Shown here: positions 29,861-36,167 of the stretch, one piece after another
Layout: each line of letters starts with the position of its first letter
Position numbering within the stretch: the stretch's first letter is position 1
Virus record (IMG/VR): IMGVR_UViG_3300021599_001357
Location: 1 to 47,370 of that record
Reading direction: 5' to 3' (one strand)
From: a virus
DNA: 47,370 nt
Position numbers and translations under genes: made by a program
The notes under the pieces: model-generated
Databases searched by the model: none
The model's input: the letters and a program-made list of their open reading frames with translations, nothing else
Told to the model about the DNA's origin: nothing

Positions 29861-30583
29861 TTAAAGAGAATTATTATAGAGATAAAAATCCATCTCATGT
29901 AAATTTAAAAAATTTTTATTTTTCATACAATACTTAGTTAAAATATCATAACAAAATTTATAATTTTTTATTTTTGATTCATACTTTTGAATAGGATTAT
30001 AGTGATTTATTGTGACTTGTCTTCCCAATATGTTTGATATTTTTTCATTCAAATTTTCATCAAGTTTTAAAAAAGTTATATCAAGATCATATCTAAAACA
30101 AAAATCTATCCATGAAAATTGCGGTCTAGTATGGCAGTCAAATATAAATTTATTATTTTTTAGTTCTATGATAAATTTATCATAGGATTTTATATCATCC
30201 TCATCAAAATCTGGCCTTTCATTCAAAAATTCATTTATTCCAGAAATCCACCTTTTTTGCGGATCTCTAGTAATGACTAAAAACTTATAACCACTTCTAT
30301 ACTTTTCGGGGATATCTATATAATCTAGATAAAATTTAGAATTTGGGGGCACAAAAGTAGTTACTGGTCTAAAGTTTAAAGAATTTGTAATTGATGTAGA
30401 AGCATTTTTTGAAATTGGTATATAAATTATTTTTTCTTCTTCCAATTCATAAAGAATATCTACAGGTGTTATAGTCTCAATTTCAAATTCTTCTTTTGGA
30501 AAATATTTAAAAGATATTGAGTTATAAACAAGATCGTTATATTTTTTCCAATCCAAATTATATACTTTATCTAGATAATTCAT
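29861..30583 (-). CDS. Sulfotransferase (Sulfotransfer_2-like)
   Basis: 240 residues. IIYIPISKNASTSITNSLNF matches the PAPS-binding loop of carbohydrate sulfotransferases, where K, AST and S bind sulfate and phosphate. VITRDPQKRWISGINEFL supplies the classic RDPxxRxxS segment. WIDFCF and HYNP follow. AT-rich with a strong codon bias towards AT, suggesting recent acquisition. It probably acts on a surface glycan. Divergent from the methyltransferase at 30615. Confidence 0.75.
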   Translation of the reverse strand: MNYLDKVYNLDWKKYNDLVYNSISFKYFPKEEFEIETITPVDILYELEEEKIIYIPISKNASTSITNSLNFRPVTTFVPPNSKFYLDYIDIPEKYRSGYKFLVITRDPQKRWISGINEFLNERPDFDEDDIKSYDKFIIELKNNKFIFDCHTRPQFSWIDFCFRYDLDITFLKLDENLNEKISNILGRQVTINHYNPIQKYESKIKNYKFCYDILTKYCMKNKNFLNLHEMDFYLYNNSL

Positions 30584-30614
30584 AACATATAAAATAGTAT
30601 TTTGGACAATCTAA

Positions 30615-31130
30615 ATGAATCAAGAACAATTGAATGAATACTTTGCAACCAAATGGACTAGCAATTTAGATCAGTATCTATATTCTGGTTGGAATTTAGT
30701 GAATAATGTTTTTGATAATGAATGGGTATTGGATGTTGGTTGTGGTCCAAATCCATTTAAAGGTAAAATTAAAAATTTAATTGGAATAGATCCAGCATTT
30801 AATGAGGCTGATTTTAAAGTGTCCCTAGAAAAATTTGAAACCAATCAAAAATTTGATGTTGCCTTTTGTCTTGGGAGTATTAATTTTGGCGATAAGACTA
30901 AAATTATAACTCAAATTCAACTTATTGTAAACCTATTAAATTCAAGTTCAAGGATTTATTGGAGATGTAATCCAGGATTATTTGATCACCAAAACGAAGA
31001 TTGTAGAAAAATAACTTTTTATCCTTGGAATGTTGAAGATCATTATGAACTATCTAAACATTTTGGATTTGAGTGTATAGAAACAAAGATTGATACAAAT
31101 AACAGAATTTATGCAGAATGGAAAAGGTAA
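30615..31130 (+). CDS. Class I SAM-dependent methyltransferase
   Basis: 171 residues. VLDVGCGPNPFKGKIKNLIG is SAM motif I, then GIDPAFNEADF is motif II. DVAFCLGSINFGDKTK supplies motif IV. Likely modifies a small molecule or a glycan. It lies alone on the plus strand inside a mainly minus-strand island, and its stop directly abuts the stop of the convergent metalloprotease gene. Confidence 0.75.
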   Translation: MNQEQLNEYFATKWTSNLDQYLYSGWNLVNNVFDNEWVLDVGCGPNPFKGKIKNLIGIDPAFNEADFKVSLEKFETNQKFDVAFCLGSINFGDKTKIITQIQLIVNLLNSSSRIYWRCNPGLFDHQNEDCRKITFYPWNVEDHYELSKHFGFECIETKIDTNNRIYAEWKR

Positions 31131-31877
31131 TCAATACTTACCCTCTGTACAATACTCTGATTTCTTGTTTGGATAGTATGGATACAGACCTTCCTGTGGT
31201 TTCATCCATCCACAACCAATCAACCATTCCATCGTCATAGGTGTAGGTCTCACCTGTTCCCATAGAGGACCATTAGCACACATCTCTAGGTGCTTGACTG
31301 TAGTGTTTGATTGTTCTTCTGCCCAGTTAGCATCTGCTTCCCAGGGCACAGCACGGGACATTCCCATGCTCTCATATGAAGCTCTTGTCATCTTCATCAA
31401 CCAAGCAGGGATCTCACTATCCTGATGAACCTGTGCCATGAAAGATGTTTTGATCCCACCGCCCATACAATCTTGAACGACATGCCATCCTTCATGTCTC
31501 ATCGTTCCAAGAAACTCTCTAGGATCTTTAGCAAGATCTTCATTCACAAAGAACCTATTATATTCTGGTTTGTATAGTCCTACAGTTCTTGGAGTGAAGT
31601 AACGTGATGGTCCAACATACACAGGGACATTCACTTTATCTAGCGCAGTCAGAATTGCTTTGATCTCTTCTCTGAATGGGTCAAAGTCTTTATTTTCTAG
31701 GATTTTTGATTGTGGAGTGAGTTGTTCTACACCTTCAGTACATTCCAAAAGGATCATACATCCCATCGCCGCAAGACTATTCGCCTTTACGGTTGGTTGT
31801 TTCTTGACTAATGTATTCGCACTTACTGGAAGTACTAAAGACATTGATAAACTAATTGACATTAGGAGTTTTTTCAT
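31131..31877 (-). CDS. Secreted HExxH zinc metalloprotease-like protein
   Basis: 248 residues. A signal peptide (MKKLLMSISLSMSLVLPVSA) is followed by a domain with HEGWH at residues 128-132 (TMRHEGWHVVQDCMGGG), a zinc-binding HExxH site. A likely third ligand is Glu180 in VPWEADANW. Several cysteines may form disulfides in the periplasm. Substrate unknown. It could trim the cell envelope or be carried in the virion. Coupled to the upstream gene by a 4-base overlap. Confidence 0.7.
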   Translation of the reverse strand: MKKLLMSISLSMSLVLPVSANTLVKKQPTVKANSLAAMGCMILLECTEGVEQLTPQSKILENKDFDPFREEIKAILTALDKVNVPVYVGPSRYFTPRTVGLYKPEYNRFFVNEDLAKDPREFLGTMRHEGWHVVQDCMGGGIKTSFMAQVHQDSEIPAWLMKMTRASYESMGMSRAVPWEADANWAEEQSNTTVKHLEMCANGPLWEQVRPTPMTMEWLIGCGWMKPQEGLYPYYPNKKSEYCTEGKY

Positions 31878-32074
31878 TCATCCCACCATCCTTCTTCTTT
31901 ATGTATCCAGACTTTCAAATTTTTGACATAATTTCGTAATATTTGAGCTTGCTCCTCATGCCAAAAATCACCCGTCTCCATCCAGAGTCGGGTGTGATTA
32001 TCTATGGCTTTGAGTATTTGATGGATTGGAGCATTCCAACACTCCCTTTTAGGGGTGTTCCATTCTCTTGGCAC
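31874..32074 (-). CDS. Small hypothetical protein (66 aa)
   Basis: Starts MPREWNTPKRECWNAPIHQI and ends with a Trp-rich segment (LKVWIHKEEGWWDE). Soluble and helical. Overlaps the metalloprotease start by 4 bases and the gene at 32002 in another frame by 73 bases. Conserved in cyanophages as I recall. Function unknown. Confidence 0.5.
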   Translation of the reverse strand: MPREWNTPKRECWNAPIHQILKAIDNHTRLWMETGDFWHEEQAQILRNYVKNLKVWIHKEEGWWDE

Positions 32075-32181
32075 GGTATTATAAGTGAGTGTATATCATC
32101 ATAACGAAAATATTCCAATTGGCATTGACCGGGACTGATCTCGATATAACCAACAATCATAAAAGCAATAAATTCAATCAT
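32002..32181 (-). CDS. Small protein (59 aa)
   Basis: Starts MIEFIAFMIVGYIEISPGQC, a short hydrophobic stretch, then QLEYFRYDDIHSLIIP. It is coupled to the Lys-rich gene upstream by an ATGA overlap. Its 3' third overlaps another gene in a different frame, so the C-terminus is less certain. Confidence 0.45.
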   Translation of the reverse strand: MIEFIAFMIVGYIEISPGQCQLEYFRYDDIHSLIIPCQENGTPLKGSVGMLQSIKYSKP

Positions 32182-32294
32182 TTCTTTTTGCCACCATTCT
32201 TCGCTTTTTTAGCGGTGGCGTTGCCCTGATTCTGTTTAGAATTTTTTTGACTTCCAGAGGAACCTTTCTTACCCTTGTTTGCAGACTTGGACAT
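32178..32294 (-). CDS. Lys-rich small protein (38 aa)
   Basis: Starts MSKSANKGKKGSSGSQKNSK and ends AKKAKNGGKKK; disordered and very basic. It forms TGATG with the upstream stop. It may bind nucleic acid or membranes, but nothing more can be said. Confidence 0.45.
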   Translation of the reverse strand: MSKSANKGKKGSSGSQKNSKQNQGNATAKKAKNGGKKK

Positions 32295-32638
32295 CATGCT
32301 CCTGTGCGAGGTGTGACTTGACCCTCTTCAAGTGCCTCAACTCTTTCTTCAAGAGTTGGTTCTGCAACAGAAAGTTCTGTTGCAGGTGGTTCAGGAGGAG
32401 TTTCTACAAACTCTTCTCTTTTTGGTTCTTCCTTCTTTTCATCTTCCTCATCACCACCTTTTTTCATTGTATTGATGCCAAAAGTGGCAGCAGATGCAGT
32501 GAAGACTGTTGCAATAAATGTGGGGTCCATCTTAGACAGAGTACCCGCATAACTTGCAGTAAGGAGAGCAGCAGACCAACCCAAAATACATATACGAATT
32601 AGTTGTCCCATAGCATTTTCGTTTTTCTTGTTAGTCAT
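32294..32638 (-). CDS. Membrane protein with acidic tail (114 aa)
   Basis: Two N-terminal membrane segments (LIRICILGWSAALLTASYAG and PTFIATVFTASAATFGI) followed by an acidic, Pro-rich tail (KKGGDEEDEKKEEPKREEF). The size and layout fit a holin-like or other inner-membrane protein, but no definite family is seen. A TATAAATA promoter precedes it. It lies in a region of envelope-acting genes. Confidence 0.5.
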   Translation of the reverse strand: MTNKKNENAMGQLIRICILGWSAALLTASYAGTLSKMDPTFIATVFTASAATFGINTMKKGGDEEDEKKEEPKREEFVETPPEPPATELSVAEPTLEERVEALEEGQVTPRTGA

Positions 32639-32662
32639 CAGTCCGTGTGATGATGTCCTTTT

Positions 32663-32670
32663 TATTTATA
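32663..32670 (-). promoter_or_regulatory. T4-type late promoter (TATAAATA)
   Basis: Exact TATAAATA, 25 bases upstream of the ATG at 32638, just downstream of the beta-barrel gene's stop. Confidence 0.6.
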
Positions 32671-32672
32671 AA

Positions 32673-34742
32673 TTAGAACCTAAATTTGAACTTTGCAGCA
32701 ACGGATGTATTGGAAGCACCATTGGCAATCTGATGAACTCCTTCGATGAATACCATTTCCTTATAGTCAACAGAAGCAGCAACCTCAACAGAGTTATCAG
32801 TCGCATAAGAACCTTCTACACTGACTCCAAAAAGATCCTGTTTCTTACCACCGAAACGATGAGAAAGAACAAGTCCAATTTCACCAGTATGATAAGTTTC
32901 ATTTATCGCATCAACACTTCTTGTAGACTGAATAGATCCACTCTCAATGAAAGCGTCTCTACCATAGTTTCTAGTAGTGTGACCTACAAATGGAGTGATA
33001 TTCTTATGTGCGTGCCAGAAGAGTCTGTTATTCACCCACCACTCTTGTCCTGTTGTGGAACTTTCGTTATTAAAGACACCCTGAACAGTTCTGGAAACAT
33101 TATATTTATTCCGAACAATCGCAGCATTAGTTAAGAGTGAAAATGTATTTCCACGAAGCATATTAAAAACTCCAATATGACTTTTATTCAGTTTAGAAGT
33201 ACTATCGACACCATCCAAGTTTACATTTACATTATTATATTGAGCACCAATCGTCCAGGTTGGTTTAATATCAATCTCAATACCACCACCATAGATGAAT
33301 GACTTAGCAGAGTATCCGTTATCCGCAGAAGACCACGCATAATAGTTCTTACTGAATACTCGGACTCTATCAGTGGTTGGTTCGGATGGTTCGTGATTCA
33401 GAAGACCTTGCAATCCTTCACCCATCGCATCCATAACTTCGTGTTGATCTACACGACCAGAAAGGACATCGTTAGTATTTTCAGTATCAACGGAAAGAAG
33501 TAATGATGTTACAACTGTTCCATCACTATAAGTATCTTGTTTCAATAATGGAGTTTGAGTCGTAGTTGCAAAGTCTCTTCTAATCTTTTGAGATCCATCC
33601 TCTTCAGATACATTATGAGTTACCTCAGTAGTAACAACAACTGGAAGTCCTGGTGCGGGAACAGTCACAGAGTTTAATAGTGTTGGTGGTTGTGGTTGCG
33701 GTTCAGGAGTTGGCTCTGGTGTAGGTTCAGGAGTTGGCTCTGGTGTAGGTTCTGGTTCTGGAGTAGGTTCAGGAGTTGGCTCTGGTGTAGGTTCTGGTTC
33801 TGGAGTAGGTTCCGGTTCAGGTGTTGGAGTTGGAGTTGGTGCTACCTCATCAACAGAGGGAGCATCTGGATTGTTTGGTGCAACAGGAGTAAATGATTGA
33901 CCATTTGCTGTTGCAGTTCCAGGTTGACTATCAACTAAAAGAACTGGTGATAGTGCAGTATCTCCAAGGTTAAACACTGCAAATCCTAAGAGATAGTCAC
34001 CATCAGCACCTACTTGATAAGTTGAATACTGCCATCCAGTAGAACCAAAAGAACCTGTTGAATAATCACCTGTTCCCGGATTAGTAAATCCAAGCAATGC
34101 ATAGTTTTGAAGTTGGTTATTAACTGTTACTGACGGGGATGAACCTGCACCTTGATAAACAAGTGAAGTAATAGAACCATCATTGAAAGGAACATAGTCA
34201 GTTCCAATATAATTCCAAGACATCGTATAAACTTTTCCAGTTTCCAAAGTGACTGATTTTGTAATCCAAGAAGCATCAGTGGGGTTTGGATTTCCAAGAC
34301 CTGATGCTTGTTGTTGTTGAGTAAGAAGGTCTCTTATTGCTTGATTTTGTTCTGGTGTTAAACCAAGTGATTCTGTTGCTTGGTTAAATGTTTGTTGACC
34401 GTTCGGTTGTAGTGCAGCACCAGCAGTTCCATAAGGAGCAAACTCCCAAGTGGTTGGGGTTACTGCAGGTGCATGGTATGGGTTAGGAGAACCGTCTTGT
34501 AACGTTGGACTCCCTACTGCAGGAAAAGAACCAGCATTGAAGATAACTGGATTATCAACAACACTAACACCAGTTCCTCCTCCAGTGATAGTACTATCTA
34601 AGGTTCCCGTTTGAGTTCCAGTATTCCATCCTGAAGTATTTCCAGTCTCAAAATCTGTACCAGAAATTGTATCTGCGAATGCTGTTGGTGCTCCCATCAA
34701 AAGAGCAGACGCTACAGCAAGCGCCCTTGTAGCGTAAGACAT
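32673..34742 (-). CDS. Outer-membrane beta-barrel / autotransporter-like protein
   Basis: 689 residues. Signal peptide MSYATRALAVASALLMGAPT with a cleavage after AFA. An extracellular-type N-terminal domain rich in Gly, Thr and Ser follows. Next is a Pro/Thr/Glu linker of PTPEPEP repeats (about residues 303-350). The C-terminal 270 residues alternate hydrophobic and polar residues like a beta-barrel, and the protein ends in FKFRF, a terminal Phe of the kind read by the BAM machinery. This would place a phage protein in the host outer membrane. The leader carries a possible translational switch (34746-34832). Confidence 0.65.
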   Translation of the reverse strand: MSYATRALAVASALLMGAPTAFADTISGTDFETGNTSGWNTGTQTGTLDSTITGGGTGVSVVDNPVIFNAGSFPAVGSPTLQDGSPNPYHAPAVTPTTWEFAPYGTAGAALQPNGQQTFNQATESLGLTPEQNQAIRDLLTQQQQASGLGNPNPTDASWITKSVTLETGKVYTMSWNYIGTDYVPFNDGSITSLVYQGAGSSPSVTVNNQLQNYALLGFTNPGTGDYSTGSFGSTGWQYSTYQVGADGDYLLGFAVFNLGDTALSPVLLVDSQPGTATANGQSFTPVAPNNPDAPSVDEVAPTPTPTPEPEPTPEPEPTPEPTPEPTPEPEPTPEPTPEPTPEPTPEPQPQPPTLLNSVTVPAPGLPVVVTTEVTHNVSEEDGSQKIRRDFATTTQTPLLKQDTYSDGTVVTSLLLSVDTENTNDVLSGRVDQHEVMDAMGEGLQGLLNHEPSEPTTDRVRVFSKNYYAWSSADNGYSAKSFIYGGGIEIDIKPTWTIGAQYNNVNVNLDGVDSTSKLNKSHIGVFNMLRGNTFSLLTNAAIVRNKYNVSRTVQGVFNNESSTTGQEWWVNNRLFWHAHKNITPFVGHTTRNYGRDAFIESGSIQSTRSVDAINETYHTGEIGLVLSHRFGGKKQDLFGVSVEGSYATDNSVEVAASVDYKEMVFIEGVHQIANGASNTSVAAKFKFRF

Positions 34743-34745
34743 AGA

Positions 34746-34832
34746 AAGTCCTCTATTACTTAGTGTGTACTAAACAAAAACAAACCGAAGTTGTTTAAAA
34801 GTAAAGTATTCACCAAGTCACAGAGGACTTGG
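34746..34832 (-). promoter_or_regulatory. Candidate translational switch in the beta-barrel leader
   Basis: The ribosome site AGAGGACTT (34746-34754) is perfectly complementary to AAGTCCTCT (34822-34830) in the same leader. The latter is also part of a 7-bp hairpin (CCAAGTC/GACTTGG, 34813-34832). The two pairings share bases, so the hairpin and the blocked ribosome site exclude each other. Confidence 0.45.
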
Positions 34833-34882
34833 GTTATGTAGATTCAGACCAGTTAAGATCAAGAATCAGTTATGATTGTAAC

Positions 34883-34890
34883 TATTTATC
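34883..34890 (-). promoter_or_regulatory. Late promoter (GATAAATA) for the beta-barrel gene
   Basis: One mismatch to TATAAATA. It overlaps the lysozyme stop codon and lies about 140 bases ahead of the beta-barrel start, leaving a long leader. Confidence 0.45.
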
Positions 34891-35443
34891 CCTTTTTCCA
34901 GGCTTCACCTTCTGATTTTCTTCTACGTGCAAGACCTGCTTCAACATTAGAACCAGGATTGCGGTAGAGATAAAGAGCATCTGGAACTAAGTCCCACTCC
35001 TTATTTTTCAGGCGTTTAGTAATAGTATTAAAGTTATCGCCACCGTAAAAACCGGCACCAAGATTATAAGCAAAGCTGAGCAGAGCGCCTCTTTTTCTAA
35101 ATGGCGACCCATCTTTCTTACGGGTGGATCCCCAACCAATTGTGATTGGAAGTCCACCAGTCAGAGGATCTGGATATGCTTTTAAATGACATCCTTCAAA
35201 CTCTTTAATGAGTTTGATGCCCATCATAGGCATATCATCGCCACCAGTTACGGGAGCTGCAACAGCGGGAACAGATGCTGGTGCAGCACTAGTCTTTTTT
35301 CCGCGATAAATGTCAGCCCACTCTACGTTATCACCAAGATATTCAACTGGAAGGTTGTCCTCTAACCACTGTACTGCTTTAACATGATTAGGATTTCTTT
35401 CATCATAGAATTGAAAGAAGTTGTGTAAATCTACTCTTGCCAT
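34886..35443 (-). CDS. GH24 lysozyme with an extra N-terminal domain
   Basis: 185 residues. The first 45 (MARVDLHNFFQFYDERNPNH) match the N-terminus of the C39-like protein upstream. After an Ala/Pro linker comes a GH24 domain: Glu83 in FEG, Asp92 in YPDP and Thr101 in ITIGWG match the T4 lysozyme triad E/D/T spacing of 9 then 9. ALLSFAYNLGAGF and GLARRRKSEGEAW follow. The stretch between the active strand and ALLSF is about 60 residues shorter than usual, so part of the helical lobe is missing. Strong ribosome site AAAGGAG. Confidence 0.8.
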   Translation of the reverse strand: MARVDLHNFFQFYDERNPNHVKAVQWLEDNLPVEYLGDNVEWADIYRGKKTSAAPASVPAVAAPVTGGDDMPMMGIKLIKEFEGCHLKAYPDPLTGGLPITIGWGSTRKKDGSPFRKRGALLSFAYNLGAGFYGGDNFNTITKRLKNKEWDLVPDALYLYRNPGSNVEAGLARRRKSEGEAWKKG

Positions 35444-35461
35444 GATTGTTCTCCTTTAGTA

Positions 35462-36133
35462 TCAGTCAAAAATACGACCCCAACCATCGTTGCCACCTGG
35501 GCACCAGCGATGCTTAAGAACTGCTTTGGTGTAAATGGTCTTCTTACCATTTGTAACTGGACCAGTATAGTTATCGTTCAACGAACCATATGGATCATTT
35601 ACATAGTATCCTTTACCGTCTGGTGTCTTACCGATTACAACACACATGTGCCCACCAGTAGGTGCAGAAAGAGAACCGCGATGCAGGATACCAATAACAA
35701 CAGGTTTGCCAGCATCGAGACTTTTATCAACGTCAACAAAAGAAAGATTGTAACTAAAGTGTGACTTAACTCCATAACCTGCAAGTACCTTCGTTTGTAC
35801 CGCATGGTCTGTAGTATCGCCAATCGCAAATACTTTCTTAACGTATTCGTCATCGCCTTTGATGCTACCTGGCTTGAGGAAAGCGAGGCACATAGCACAC
35901 GATGAACTGTTGCAAGTTCTATGTGCATCTCTGTAGTTGTCTACTTGGTTAAAGTATGGAACTGCAAGAACTTCTGGAGTTGGTGGCTTAGTTCTAAAAA
36001 TACCAATCCAATCAGTTTCTGCATCGTCTAGGAATTTTTCTGGAAGTTTATCTTCCAACCACTGAACGGCTGCAACATGGTTGGCGTTCTTCTCATCATA
36101 AAACTTAAAAAAGTTATGAAGATCTAGGGTCAT
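35462..36133 (-). CDS. C39-like cysteine peptidase with the shared N-terminal domain
   Basis: 223 residues. Starts MTLDLHNFFKFYDEKNANHV, the same 45-residue domain as the lysozyme downstream. The C39-like fold follows: VPYFNQVDN with Gln63, then the nucleophile Cys74 in RTCNSSSCAM, His162 in GGHMCVVIG, and Asp180 in VNDPYG. C39-type papain-like enzymes cut peptide bonds in exported proteins or peptidoglycan. The shared domain may bind cell-wall or virion. Lies one gene ahead of the lysozyme, 19 bases apart. Confidence 0.75.
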   Translation of the reverse strand: MTLDLHNFFKFYDEKNANHVAAVQWLEDKLPEKFLDDAETDWIGIFRTKPPTPEVLAVPYFNQVDNYRDAHRTCNSSSCAMCLAFLKPGSIKGDDEYVKKVFAIGDTTDHAVQTKVLAGYGVKSHFSYNLSFVDVDKSLDAGKPVVIGILHRGSLSAPTGGHMCVVIGKTPDGKGYYVNDPYGSLNDNYTGPVTNGKKTIYTKAVLKHRWCPGGNDGWGRIFD

Positions 36134-36167
36134 AGTACTATTTTTTGCGACACCTTGCTATTTAGGA

